Origin: Ehretia macrophylla
Lineage: Eukaryota; Streptophyta; Magnoliopsida; Boraginales; Ehretiaceae
Direction of reading: 5' to 3'
Assembly (NCBI GenBank): GCA_037974665.1
Contig: CM075778.1
Location: 27,346,001 to 27,410,000 of the forward strand
DNA length: 64,000 nt
Positions 9,533 to 21,793 of this stretch are shown here, piece by piece. Position 1 is the first letter of the stretch, and every line of letters starts with the position of its first letter. The position numbers and the translations under genes were made by a program. The notes under the pieces were generated by a model. The model saw only the letters and a program-made list of their open reading frames with translations, did no database searches and was not told where the DNA came from.

Positions 9533-11486
9533 TGAAAGAATCTTTCATTTAGAGTTATGGAATCATATAGACTAAAACCAAGAGGAATCCATGGCTAGAA
9601 TTTCAAAAATTTCTATAACAAAGTCTAGATTCATCCAAAAACTCTACTCTTGATTTTATGTGGTTAACATATGGTAAGCGTATATTCAGCCATATATTTA
9701 TATAGTAAAGAGGTTGATTTAGATATACCTCTTGTAGATCTTGGAAAGATGATGAAGAAAATGATGAACAAGCTTTGACAAGTCCTCCCACAAATGCAAG
9801 AGCTCTAGGTTGTCCCCACAAGCTTGAATGAGTTCCTTAATCACCAAAGGTTTTGTGCTAGTCTTCTTTGGGATGTTTTTAAGCTAGAATAAGAGTTTTT
9901 TTCGAAAAATTAAAACCCCTTCTTGGGCTGTCCATGCAATGGACGAAAATTGCACAATTAAAAGAGAAGACAAATTGTTCTTCTCAATGCATTGTGTTTT
10001 TCTATGCATGCCTTGTGTAATGTGTTCCTTGTTTTATGCATTGTATGTAGTGTATTTAGAAAACAATAATTGCACTTCTCAATGCATCAAAACATGTGCT
10101 TTGTCTTCTTTTATCTTAACCATTGATTTCAAAAATAATGGTCAACTTGATGATTTGGAACAATCTTAGCCATCTATTTGGCATCTTCATTTTTCAAGAC
10201 TAATATGTAAATATACATATCATATACATGTATATATACTTTATTAATCTTGTATTTGTACATTTAATTTAATCTAATCATTATTAGTTTAAATTAAGGA
10301 AACAAACTTTCTGTATTTGCACTTTTGTCCCAACACTTATAAATAATTATACATTCGGCCCATTACTACTTAATGGCCAAGCAGCATCGCCAATGTTAAC
10401 ACTTTAACGTTCCGAAACCAAAATGAAGCTTATCCAAAACTCATTCAATTACGCTTTATTGTGTCTGACTCTCTAGATTCACCGCCATATACCAATGAGG
10501 GAACATTAAACGACTTTAATATATTTTGGGAATATCTCCGCCATTCCCAAAATACCCTCATGTTCTAGAGTGACGTCTAGCAACGTATCAAGACAATTTA
10601 TATAGCAATGAAGTCAAACAAGTGAATCTATATATAGTCACGGATAATCGTATAGTTTAATCCTTCTATTAATACGTCCCGATCGAGCAAAGACCATGAA
10701 AAGATTAAGTTTATAAACTCGATAACGATGCAAACATCTAATAGGGTATAATGAGAAATGACTTCCATGAAAACACTTTTTCATCATCCATGCCTTGGCC
10801 AAGGACTTCCTCATTGTACAACCGAAATTAGATTGCATAGGACATCGCCTCACATCGGAGGTTAATAAATCTTTTCTCGATAATTACATGTCAATCACTA
10901 TTCTAGAAAGATAATATGCAACAGGTCGTAACTTATCTTGACAATTCAAAGATAAGTGTTGTCCAAATGCTAATATTAAATTCCCAATATATGCTACAAT
11001 TATAATTTCTCAAGTCTAAGGATTACATGTACATTCGCAACGAATAACAAACTATTAATCCGAAATCATGTAATTTGTTATTCAGGTCATATTCAATGAT
11101 ATATTCTACTAATAATCATTCACATGATTGCTAATTTCATCATATGTTGTTATGGTTCATGGCTCACCATCCTTTATCATTAATATCTAATATCAATCAA
11201 AGGTAACAATCCACGTGATAGTCCATAATAGATTATTTTAGTCTCGGTCCAATAATCTAAGGACTATGAATACTTTTAGATATTCACATATGAAAGAAAT
11301 ACGCCAAGATATTCCAAACTCATTCTGGAATATATTTCTTTTATGAGAATATCACGGAACACATTCATATAATATAAAAGCAGAGAATATGAACATCCAT
11401 AAAATGCCATTAATAAATATACAAGTTTACATAAAATGCCAAAAGTAGGCCATCTAACTACATAGCATTAGGGCATATCACTAACA
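9533..11486 (-). repeat. Copia 3' LTR (1954 bp)
   Basis: Runs from TGAAAGAATCTTTC to CACTAACA and pairs with 17280-19230. Differences between the two are scattered substitutions and small indels, so they derive from one insertion. Confidence 0.93.
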
Positions 11487-11497
11487 ATCTCCCACTT
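11487..11497 (-). other. Copia polypurine tract
   Basis: Directly next to the 3' LTR, the minus strand reads AAGTGGGAGAT, a typical plus-strand primer of copia elements. Confidence 0.8.
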
Positions 11498-11586
11498 GCA
11501 CTAATGCGGTATTACAAAAGGCTAACGCATCATACTATGGTATCGCATACCCATCTTCTCAAGATGATGATCCAGCTGTGACTGAC

Positions 11587-12150
11587 TCAAACTTTCGTGA
11601 ATGGGTCAGCTATATTATCTAGGGTTGGAACTTTTTGCAAGCTTATATCTTTTCGAGTAACAATCTCTCGAATGATATGAAACCTCCTTTCAATATGTTT
11701 GGATTTTTGGTGTGATCTCGATACCTTGGCTTGTGCAATAGCCTCATTATTATCACAATACAAAGGTATCGGCATTTCAATGGACGGAACAACTTCAAGC
11801 TCTTTTAAGAATTTGTTCATCCAAACTGCTTCTTTTGCAGCATCACATGCAGCAATGTATTTGGCTTCAGTAGTGGAATCAGCAGTCACAGGTTATTTGG
11901 AACTCTTCCAACTTACTGTTCATCCATTACATACAAAAATGAATCCTGATGTAGACTTTCTATCATCTCTATCAGATTGAAAATCTGAATAAGTATATCC
12001 TTCAATACGGAGTTCACCACCTCTATAGACTAAAACCAAATCCTTAGTTCTTCTCAAGTACTTAAGGATGTGTTTTACAGCTATCCAGTGACCATCACCT
12101 AGATCGGACTGATATCTGCTCGTAGCACTTACTGCATAAGCAAGATCATG
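11587..12150 (-). pseudogene. Copia RNase H domain, broken
   Basis: 11889-11587 holds the C-terminal RNase H part: TADSTTEAKYIAA (the usual DSTTEAEY block with Glu changed to Lys), LYCDNNEAIAQAK and the KHIERRFHIIREIV block. The part just upstream (to 12150) reads in the same style (SDFQSDRDDRKSTSG, then WKSSK) but contains two in-frame stops. RNase H removes the RNA strand after first-strand synthesis. Broken, so inactive as it stands. Confidence 0.85.
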
Positions 12151-12981
12151 TCATGTACATAGCATGGCATACATGAGACTACCTATGGCAGAAGCATACG
12201 GTATTCTTTCCATGCGTTGCCGTTCCTCATCGGTTTTAGGAGACATTTCTTTAGAGAGATGCATACCGTGTCTCATAGGCAAGAGACCTTTCTTAGAACT
12301 CTCCATCTTGAATTTCTTCAAGATCCTTTCTATGTACATGCTTTGGGATAAACCAATTAATCTTTTCGTTCTATCCCTATAGACATGAATTCCCAAGATA
12401 TAAGTGGCTTCTCCCAAATCTTTCATGGAGAATTTATTGCTCAACCAAACCTTTGCTGACATCATATGACCTGTGTCATTTCCCATGATTAGTATATCAT
12501 CTACATACAAGATGAGAAAAGTGATCGCACTCCCACTAACCTTCTTGTAAACACAGGGTTCATAATTATTTCTAATGAAACTAAACTCTTTGATCTCATC
12601 ATTAAATCTGATGTTCCAAGAACGGGAAGCTTGTTTGAGACCATAAATTAATCTCTTAAGCTTGCATACTTTATGATGTTTGGATTCAAAACCCACAAGT
12701 TGTTCCATATAGATATCTTCCTCAAGATATCCATTAAGGAACGCAGTTTTAACATCCATTTGCCATATATCATAATATGCGGCAATTGCAAGCGTTATAC
12801 GAATAGACTTAAGCATAGTAACCGGTGAAAAAGTCTCATCATAATCAACACATTGTTTCTGACAATAACCTTTTGCAACGAGTCTAGCTTTAAAAGTTTC
12901 AACTTTTCCATCTGCTCCCAGTTTTCTCTTGAAGACCCATTTGCAACCAATAGGTATGATACCTTTAGGTAGGTCTACCAA
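12151..12981 (-). pseudogene. Copia reverse transcriptase domain
   Basis: 276 codons in one frame cover nearly the whole RT: GCKWVFKRK, FKARLVAKGY, DYDETFSPVT, DVKTAFLNGYLEEDIYMEQ, CKLKRLIYGLKQASRSW and the catalytic LYVDDILIMG. The YVDD box is intact, so the RT itself is the best-preserved domain of the element. It is separated from the upstream integrase frame by a Trp-to-stop change near 12982-12987 (TGG read as TAG) and is followed by the broken RNase H. Confidence 0.93.
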
Positions 12982-13942
12982 GGTCTAAATATTGTTAGAG
13001 TACATAGAGTCTATTTCAACTTGCATTGCCTGTTTCCATTTCCCAGAATCTATATCATGTATCATTTCCTCATAAGTAGCAGGATTATCAATTTGATCGT
13101 TATCCCCAACAATAAACAATTTTTGCGCTTCCTCAAGAAGATATCCATATCTTTTAGGAGGATGGGACATCCTACTAGACATACGAGGAATATGTGTTGT
13201 GACTTGTTTTAGAATGTTTTGAACAGTTTCAGAATCTTGATTTGGGTCATTTTGTGGTTCAGAGGACAATTCCTCTATTTCTACTTTTCTTCCTGAGCCA
13301 CCTTCTTGAATAAACTCTTTTTCAAGAAAGATAGCATCGCGGCTGATCAAAATCCTTTGATCAGTAGGAAAATAGAAATAATATCCTTTAGTTTCCTTAG
13401 GATATCCCACAAAATGACCTTTTTCAGAACTAGCTTCCAACTTGTCCGTCTTGAGTTTTTTAACAAAAGCGGGACAACCCCAAATCTTAATATGATTAAG
13501 ACTTGGTTTCCTACCAACCCATAAATGGGGCCGTACGAAGTGCATACCCCCAAAATGAAATAGGGAGATCCATGTAACTGATCATAGATCGTACCATATC
13601 CATTAATGTGCGATTCCTACGTTTAGACACCCAATTTAATTGTGGTGTAGCTAGTGGTGTTATTTGTGAGCTAATACCGGCCTCTTTGAGATAATCAAGA
13701 AACTCGGTACTCAAGTATTCGCCTCCACGATCTGACCGTAGAGTTTTGAGTCTTTTTCCCAATTGGTTTTCTACTTCAGCCTTAAACTCTTTGAATTTTT
13801 CAAAAGCTTCAGACTTATATTTCAACAAGTATAAATAACCATATCGTGAATAATCATCGGTAAAAGTTATGAAGTAGTAATAATCATCGCAAGCCATTTC
13901 CCTAAACAGTCCAAAAACATCACTATGTATTAATCCTAACAA
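12982..13942 (-). pseudogene. Copia integrase, core and C-terminal part, broken
   Basis: 13942-13511 contains the core: LIHSDVFGL (first Asp), YYYFITFTDDYSRYGYLY, LRSDRGGEYLS (second Asp), then NWVSKRRNRTLMDMVRSM where the catalytic Glu of the usual GVSERRNRT block is Lys. 13545-12985 continues in another frame with the conserved C-terminal part (KIWGCPAFVK, KGHFVGYPKETKGYYFY). The frame change lies at about 13511-13545. Integrase inserts the cDNA into the genome. The Glu-to-Lys change alone would be expected to stop catalysis. Confidence 0.9.
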
Positions 13943-14566
13943 TTATGTAGCTCGTATACCTTGTCCAATAAAAGGTGACTTGGTCATCTTACCAAGAATA
14001 CAAGCTTCGCATGTAGGGTTGGGTTCACATCCCAATGAACTAATGAGTTCATTTTGAACCATCCATGCCAATCTTTTATCATTGATATGACCAAGCCTTA
14101 AGTGCCATAATTGTCTTAGATTAATTTGGTTATCTTGAGAACGCTTTCCTTTTGAAGTAGTAGTTGATGTAGATGTAACATTTATGCTATGACTTGTATC
14201 TAAATGATAAAGATCGTCTACCAAAAAAATATTGCCAACATATTCATTAGTATAACGAATATTACAGCAATTGTTTACAAATGAAAATTCATAATTTTCT
14301 GATGCAAGCTTAGGAATAGACATGATATTCCTAACTGCATTTGGTACATACAAAACATCCTTAAGATTTAATACATGTCCAGTAGGCATATGCACATCAA
14401 AACTACCCCTAGCTAAAGCTGCAACATTTGCCCCGTTGTCAACCTTCAAAATGACTTCACGCTTTCGAAGAGAACTCCGATCACTTAGATTCTGTTCAGA
14501 AACACAAATGTGAGAAGTTTCACCATAATCTAAAATCCACGAAGTATTATGATGACCAATTGACAA
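13943..14566 (-). pseudogene. Copia protease and integrase zinc-binding (GAG-pre-integrase) region
   Basis: Starts with SWILDYGETSHIC, the aspartic protease site, where the usual D-S/T-G triad reads D-Y-G. It continues with the flap region (VLYVPNAVRNIMSIPKL) and ends in the HHCC zinc-binding block of integrase (LWHLRLGHIN ... CEACILGK). A stop separates it from the integrase core at 13942. The altered triad suggests an inactive protease. Confidence 0.88.
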
Positions 14567-14694
14567 ATTAGTCTCAAATCAGCAGCTACCTTAGCCTTTT
14601 GTTCCTTCAACTCCTGAAGGTATAAAGGATAGTTTCTTTTCCAGTGGCCATCCTTTTGACAATGAAAGCAAACACCTTTAGATGCTCTCATCTT
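14567..14694 (-). pseudogene. Copia gag zinc knuckle, last Cys lost
   Basis: The minus strand reads KGVCFHCQKDGHWKRNYP just after the gag stop. It is a CX2CX4HX4C knuckle with the final Cys replaced by Tyr. It is cut off from gag by the stop at 14695. Confidence 0.8.
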
Positions 14695-15423
14695 TCACTT
14701 TGCTTTAGTCACACCACCCGAAGCTTTAGGAGTTGAGCCTTTCTTCTTGTTGTTGTTCTTCTTCTTCTTTGGCTTGGTGCCAGAAGTAGAAGCAACCGCA
14801 AGAACATGCTCATTTCTTTTACCCTTCATTTGACCTTGTACAGTGGTCAGCATGTTTAGTAACTCAGGCAAGGAACACTCAAGCTTGTTCATGTGAAAGT
14901 TTATGGTGAATTGGTTGAACGATGGTGGTAGAGATTGTAGAATTAAGTCAGTTTGGAGTTGATAGTCCATTGTGAAGTCAAACGCAACAAGCTGAGTAAT
15001 CAAATTAATCATCCTGAGGATGTGTTTGTTCACATCTGAACCTTCATCCATATGAGCTCTAAATAATTCTTTAGATATCTCGTATCTAACAGTACGACTT
15101 TGTTCACCATATAGCTCTTGCAAGTTCCAAACCATGCTTGTGGCATTAGGCATCTTATCATGATGACGCTGCAACTCATTATTCATCGATGCAAGTATGT
15201 AACTCTTAGCACGTAAATCATGTTCAACCCATTGATCATAACTTTCACGTTCAGCCTCAGTGGCTATATCAGCTAGATTAGCCGGAGGGGCATTGTCCAA
15301 AACATACTCAATCTTTTCCATACGTAGAACGATTCTAAGGTTGCGTGCCCAATCATTGAAATTCAGTCCCGTTAAGCAATTTTTATCGAGGATACGGGCT
15401 AAGGGATTCATAATTGAAGCCAT
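14695..15423 (-). CDS. Copia Gag capsid region
   Basis: Open from an ATG at 15423, chosen because MASIMNPLARILDKNCLTG is the usual copia Gag start; the frame is open further up without a typical start. It shows the conserved copia gag blocks: LTGLNFNDWARNLRIVLR near the N-terminus, the YGEQSRTVRYEISKEL block, MNKLECSLPELLNML, and a very basic Lys/Asn-rich tail. Gag forms the virus-like particle. It stops just before the zinc knuckle (14694-14567), so Gag would lack its nucleic-acid-binding end. Confidence 0.88.
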   Translation of the reverse strand: MASIMNPLARILDKNCLTGLNFNDWARNLRIVLRMEKIEYVLDNAPPANLADIATEAERESYDQWVEHDLRAKSYILASMNNELQRHHDKMPNATSMVWNLQELYGEQSRTVRYEISKELFRAHMDEGSDVNKHILRMINLITQLVAFDFTMDYQLQTDLILQSLPPSFNQFTINFHMNKLECSLPELLNMLTTVQGQMKGKRNEHVLAVASTSGTKPKKKKNNNKKKGSTPKASGGVTKAK

Positions 15424-17265
15424 GATATAAACTGCAGAAAAGTAAAATAATGCAGAAAGTAAGATTGCAAGTAATATAAACAAGTAAGACTATTTAATTT
15501 GGACTTCAATTAAATAGTACCTCCCACTAATCTTATCGGATCTCACACTCCCTAAATGAAAACTTGAATCTAATAAAGATTCCTTAGTAGGATGACCAAA
15601 TTCTCTTAAGGTTAATATCTCTCAACTTTCGTGTATTATTGAAATATTACTTTAAGAGTAAACAACTATTGCTATCTATATCATCATATAGGAGTTGGTC
15701 AATTTTTAGCCCCTAAATCACATTAATCTCAACTTTAGTGCATTATTGATCTTGTGATCTAGTTAGATTAAGCCCACCATCTAAGTGAATGCAACAAGTT
15801 GAATCCTATGACCTCAACTTTAGTGGATTCTTGGCACTTATGATTTTGGAGTATTACAACATCTCTAAGTGAACTAGGCATACAAAGGACTTATCATGAA
15901 CTATATCTTTCTAACTTTGGGTTAGACAAGCTATATTCATTTTAAGCCATTATAGTCCTAAGATGGTGGAGGGCTATGATAAAACTCCTTTTATCGTTTT
16001 ACAATCTAATCTTTGTTTGCACATAGGGAGATTTTGATTTTAAAGATCTCGGTTATGCATACAAGTCCATTTAAAAACCAATATCACATATAAGCTATTA
16101 AACAAGCATATATGCATCAAAATAAAGTAAAGTGGATCATGGACTTAGTGTAATAAAACCAAGCCTAGAGAAACCAAATAAGCACATCATGAATGTCTTC
16201 AATGGCCTAGACTTATTGGTTTCACCTTCATTTGAAAAGCCTCCAACTCCTTGAAAGTCTTCAACTCCTTTGCAAAACTACTTGGTAGATAACATCAATA
16301 TGCCTCACTACAACAACCTCTCTCTTGCAAAATAATAAAGTGAGACTTATGCCTCATTTACAAGCCAATGAGTGAGTGAATAATTATTACAAACCCATCT
16401 AATAAATTACAACCATTCATCATCCACTAAGCTAAGTCCATGATCCAACCATCAATCACCATTCATCACAAATTCATAAAGTATTGAATATGCAGCAAAT
16501 ACATACATTCAAGAAAACTAAATGAACGCTTTGCAACAAGTTTCATATCTTGATCTTGTAACATCTCATGTTAAACAACACACAAAAGCACTCAATAAAA
16601 ACCAACTTTTAGTACATCCATGTTGAACAAGGCCCAATGCAAATCCTTTTTGTTAATTTCATGGCCCAATTTGAGTTCTTAGGCTTATATTAATCTGATA
16701 TAATCTTATTAGACTTAAGCCCACTGATTTTAGGCCCATTGGGCTTAAACAAAATCTAATCAATTAGCCATGACTTTTAATTTATGACCCATCATAAATC
16801 TTCTGTACATGTACCAACAGTTTTGACTCGTTTAACCTATCTACAGTTCTCCAAAATTCTAAAATTTTTCAGAGAGAAAGTCCATCGAGTGTAGATAGTT
16901 TTAGAATTAGACGGAACTCAATTCAGAGTTAAATTCACTGAGTTATGTCTTTTAGAACACAACTGCACAAACTATCCAGATTTACGTGAGAATCAGTGAA
17001 CCTAATGAAATGGTTCTAAATGAGACCCATAACCACGAAATTAAGAGATGCATATTAGAAGATGAAATGTTATACTATATCTATTTCATAACATAACCAA
17101 AAAATAGCCCCAAATAAAAACATTTGATCTGTCAAAATAGCCATGCAAAACAAGTGCGCAGAAAACTTGCAAAGTTGCTGAAAACATTTTTCTTGTTCTT
17201 TTTGTGCTCAAGACTCTAGAAACTTTAAGGAAACACATATGTAATCACATGAATCATCAAGCCTT
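15424..17265 (-). other. Copia untranslated leader
   Basis: About 1.8 kb between the primer site and gag without a coding frame of note. It holds several imperfect copies of a CTCAACTTTAGTG...ATTATTG phrase between about 15615 and 15850. Confidence 0.7.
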
Positions 17266-17277
17266 GCTCTGATACCA
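17266..17277 (-). other. Copia primer-binding site, initiator tRNA-Met
   Basis: The minus strand reads TGGTATCAGAGC, complementary to the 3' end of plant initiator tRNA-Met, two bases inside the 5' LTR. Confidence 0.92.
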
Positions 17278-17279
17278 CT

Positions 17280-19230
17280 TGAAAGAATCTTTCATTTAGA
17301 GTTACGGAATCATATAGACTAAAACCAAGAGGAATCCATGGCTAGATTTCAAAAATTTCTATAACAAAGTCTATATTCATCCAAAAACTCTATTCTTGAT
17401 TTCATGTGGTTAACATATGGTACCCATATATTCAGCCATATATCTATATAGTAAAGAGGTTGATTTAGAGATACCTCTTTTAGATCTTGCAAAGATAATG
17501 AAGAAGATGATGAACAAGCTTTGACAAGTCCTCCCACAAATGTAAGAGCTCTAGGTTGTCCACACAAGCTTGAATGAGTTCTTTAATCACCAAAGGTTTT
17601 GTGCTAGTCTTCTTTGTGATGTTTTTAAGCTAGAATAAAAGTTTTTTATGAAAAATTAAACCTCTTTCTTGGGCTACCCATGCAATGGACGAAAATTGTA
17701 CAAATAAAAAAGAAGACAAAATTGTTCTTCTCAATGCATTGTGTTTTTCTATGCTTGCATTGTGTAATGTGTTCCTTGTTTTATGCATTGTATGTAGTGT
17801 ATTTAGAAGACAACAATTGCACTTCTCAATGCATCAAAACATGTGCTTTGTCTTCTTTTATCTTAACCATTGATTTCAAAAATAATGGTCAACTTGATGA
17901 TTTGGAACAATCTTAACCATCTATTTGGCATCTTCATTTTTCAAGACTAATATGTAAATATACATATCATATACATGTACATATACTTTATTAATCTTAT
18001 ATTTGTACATTTAATTTAATCTAATCATTATTAGTTTAAATTAAGGAAACAAACTTTCTGTATTTTCACTTTTGTCCCAACACTTATAAATAATTACACA
18101 TTTGGCCCATTACTACTTAATGGCCGAGCATCGCCAACGTTAACACTTTAACGTTCCAAAACCAAATTCAAGCTTATCTGAAACTCATTCAATTACGATT
18201 TATTATGTGTGACTCTCTAGATTCACCGCCATATAGCAATGAGGGAACATTAAACGACATTAATATATTTTGGGAATATCTTCGCCATTCCCAAAATACC
18301 CTCACGTTCTAGAGTGACGTCTAGCAACGTATCAAGACAATTTATATAGCAATGAAGTAAAACAGGTGAATCTATTTATAGTCGCGAATAATCGTACAGT
18401 TTAATCCTTCTATTAATACGTCCTGATCGAGCAAAGACCATGAAAAGATTAAATCTATAAACTCGATAACGATACAAGCATCTAATAGGGTATAATGAGA
18501 AATGACTTCCATGAAAACACTTTTTCATCATCTATGCCTTGGCCAAGGACTTCCTCATTGTACAATCGAAATTAGATTACATAGGATATCGCCTCACATC
18601 GGAGGTTAATAGATCTTTTCTCGATAGTTATATGTCAATCACTATACTAGAAAGATAATATGCAAGAGGTCGTAACTTATCTTGACAAGTCAAAGATAAG
18701 TGTTGTCCAAGTGCTAATATTAAATTCCCAATATATGCTACAATTGTAATTTCTCAAGTCTAAGGATTACATGTACATTCGCAACCAATAACAAACTATT
18801 AATCCGAAATCATGTAATTTGTTATTCAGGTCATATTCAATGATATATTCTACTAATAATCATTCACATGATTGCTAATTTCATCATATGTTGTTATGGT
18901 TCATGGCTCACCATCCTTTATCATTAATATCCAATATCAATCAAAGGTAACAATCCATGTGATAGTCCATAATAGATTATTTTAGCCCTGGTCCAATAAT
19001 CTAAGGACTATGAATAATTTTAGATATTCACATATGGAAGAAATATGCCAAGATATTCCAAACGCATTTTGGAATATATTTCTTTTATGAGAATATCACG
19101 GAACACATTCATATAATATAAAAGCGGAGAATATAAACATCCATAAAATGTTATTAATAAATATACAAGTTTACATAAAATGCCAAAAGTAGGTCATCTA
19201 ACTACATAGCATTAGGGCATATCACTAACA
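17280..19230 (-). repeat. Copia 5' LTR (1951 bp)
   Basis: Partner of 9533-11486 with the same TG/CA ends; it is the 5' LTR because the primer site lies beside it. Apparent coding frames in it (for example 17680-17916) recur in the other LTR and are not genes. Confidence 0.93.
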
Positions 19231-19235
19231 TATAG
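19231..19235. repeat. Target-site duplication of the copia element (right), TATAG
   Basis: Matches 9528-9532. Confidence 0.92.
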
Positions 19236-21496
19236 GTCATATCATACATAATTAAATTATTTTGTATGCTTTTATATTGATTTATGTGCATTTATATTAT
19301 TTTAAGATCATTTATCTTGATTTACGTGCATTTCATCGTTTAACGTGTATTTAAGTCATTTATATCATGTAGCTAGTAATTGGAACCATCTAAGTTTAAT
19401 ACCTAACTAGAATAATTAAATTAGAACCAAGACAATTAGAATTAACACTAGAATGACAAACTAATAATACACAAGTTAGTTGAAGGACACTCTTGTCCTT
19501 AAGCTAAAATGACATAATATCTTAACACTATTCTATCCTAGGCAAAAACACACACAACACACACCAACTCTCTACACACACACACAAATCTGAAAACATA
19601 CATACCACACTCTCTAATTTTTGACTAAGAGAGAAGAGGAAGAAGAGGAGAAGAAAGAGCAAGCAAGTTACAGCTATCTTCCACCATTTTCTTGCATTCT
19701 TAAGCTTCTACTTGCATCTTGAACATCATCTCTTGTATTCAACTCCACATCTAGGTGAGGGATATTTTCAAAATGTTTTGTAAAGATCATATGGTTCATG
19801 ATTATGTATTATATATGTATATTGAGCATGATGATGATGGAAATAAGTTTGATTGGTGAGTTTGAGCTTGGTATGTTCAAACTAGGGTTTCAAGGTATTG
19901 TGTTAGTGATTTCTTTGGCTTGAACTTGTCTCCTATGCTTTTGATGATTATGATAGGTTGTAATATAAGTTAAATGAAGTATTATATGTGTGGAGTATGC
20001 TTGTGTTGTTGGTGGATAGGAGAAATAGAAGATTGAGCTTTAATGGTCATGTTGGGTCTTGTGCTTTGTTTGTTCTTGATGGAATTCGCAATTGGATGAT
20101 GTTATAGCTTGATAAGTGATGATTTTGAGGTTGTAAAGTTGTAGAGTTTGTGTTTGGAGTAATGACTAAGGTTTAGAGTTAAGAGGTTGAGCAAAAGAAG
20201 CAAGAAAATACAAATTCACACATTTTAGTGTCAGGTCCGGGTGACTAAAGTCAGATCCGGTCGACCAGATAGTTGCCCAGAAGTCACTATCGGGCGAGTC
20301 AAGTCGGATCCGGTCGACCGGATCAGTCGATGGATGGCAGATAGCTTTGCGCAATATTTTTTCAGAAGCCATATCTCACTCAATTCAACTCCGAATTGAG
20401 TTCCGTTTGATTCTAAAACTATCTACTTTGGATAAGCTTAGATTCTAAACCAAAATAAGATTAATTGTAGTTTGGGAAAGTAGGTAAATTAAGTGATTAA
20501 GATAGGCTAATGCAGAAGCATTGAAATGGATCCATAGTTTCGCTTGTGTTTGCATTTTCTTGTCATTTCAAGTAGTCTATTGATGTCTGCTCACTATCTC
20601 ATGATACTTGGCAATACTTGAAGCACCCTAAATGCTATATATGTATTGGTAATACTCGAAGCACCCTTTGATTTATATGTCATTGATTAATCATTTATTA
20701 TCGAAAGAGGTTTACATGCTTTCTTGCCATATCATTGATAATTGCAAATGCATTCGATTTGTAAATGCGCGGTTAGGTTGCAACCATACTTGAATGAGGT
20801 AGTGACGGGAACTCCGGGCAGCGTTGGGTTTATCTATATACCTCGGCTACCACGGTATTGACTTATTCTCTTATCGAGAACCATTGAATACCCCGGAACA
20901 ATCTAATTGCTGGGAACCAATGATACCTCGGGGGAAGGTTTGGTTAATGAATGTACTTACTATGATATCCTATGCATTGCACGATTGTTAAAACGTTTGC
21001 AAAATGATAAAAACATTTGTGAAAACCCTTCTTATTCAATCCTCACTGAGCAATAGGCAGGATTAGCTCACATTCTTTCAATATTTCAGGTGAGGTTGAA
21101 CATGAGCAGGCCACTCAAAATGTTGGAGAAACTCCTTGGTGTGACATCGGGGATTTCTGCCTAATATAATTGCTCTTTGTTGATGTAACTTGAAAATACT
21201 TGATGTATAACTTATTCTTTTGGACGACTCTAATGTAACTAAATAGTTATTTTTTTTTAAGGCCTAGAAACCTGAATGTTGGTTAGACATTATGCTTGAA
21301 CAGGAGGGTTGAGGTCTTATACATATGTAACAGGTTATGGATACCTTTCTAAGGCCGATGACTTGGTTGATTTTGAACTCTGATGGAATATAAAAATGGG
21401 TGTTCAGGTTGTTAAGCTTTCAATTTACAGATTTACTGGTTAGGAATGTCGCGTTCTGGCCTTAGCCTTTGTAGGTATATGGGTCAGGGTGTTAGA
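19236..21496 (+). repeat. Gypsy element A, rest of the 5' LTR
   Basis: Continues the LTR begun at 9498; together about 2.3 kb, close to the 2.46 kb LTRs of B and E. It ends GGGTGTTAGA, eight bases before the primer site at 21504. It carries a CA-rich stretch (19546-19590), GC-rich palindromes near 20230-20324, and a block at 21041-21105 shared with the LTRs of B and E. Orientation plus, from the primer site and gag that follow. Confidence 0.75.
20307..20324. repeat. 18-bp perfect palindrome GATCCGGTCGACCGGATC
   Basis: The sequence equals its own reverse complement over 18 bases with a GTCGAC centre. An imperfect copy (AGATCCGGTCGACCAGAT) lies about 60 bp upstream. Confidence 0.85.
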
Positions 21497-21503
21497 ACTT
21501 TAG

Positions 21504-21515
21504 TGGTATCAGAGC
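21504..21515 (+). other. Element A primer-binding site, initiator tRNA-Met
   Basis: TGGTATCAGAGC on the plus strand right after the LTR end, followed by a short leader and gag at 21794. Confidence 0.9.
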
Positions 21516-21793
21516 TAGCCTTAGTTAGTATAGAGCTAGATTGTGTTAGCGTAATCCGGGTTTTGAACCCCTGGTTAGTGGGTAGGACCTTAGAACGAAT
21601 ATTCTTTAGTGCTATATGTGCTTATGTGAACCTATGTGCTTAACATGCTATAATTACTTATGTGCAGTCTATGTGCTATGTATGCTTATAAGTATTAAAC
21701 GTATTAGGAATAATATTGGAACCTATACTAACTCTCGTGTAATAGTGCATACATGTCATATAACCATGAGTGTTGTCTACTCCATATCTATAG

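Larger units (their letters stand above)
9533..19230 (-). mobile_element. Complete Ty1/copia retrotransposon (structure intact, coding broken)
   Basis: 9.7 kb element on the minus strand with two near-identical LTRs (9533-11486, 17280-19230), TSD TATAG, an initiator tRNA-Met primer site and a purine tract. Domain order on the minus strand is gag, protease, integrase, RT, RNase H, which is the copia order (integrase before RT). The internal region starts with a leader of about 1.8 kb. Several nonsense changes and altered catalytic residues mean it cannot move on its own. The lineage within copia is not assigned. Confidence 0.95.

Noticed and set aside
17266-17277. tRNA-Met-like sequences at several places
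   Set aside because: Only 12-13 bases match, always at an LTR or viral leader; they are primer-binding sites, not tRNA genes.
17680-17916. 78-codon frame, also at 9939-10169
   Set aside because: It sits at the same position in both copia LTRs and has no recognisable domain or independent start context.
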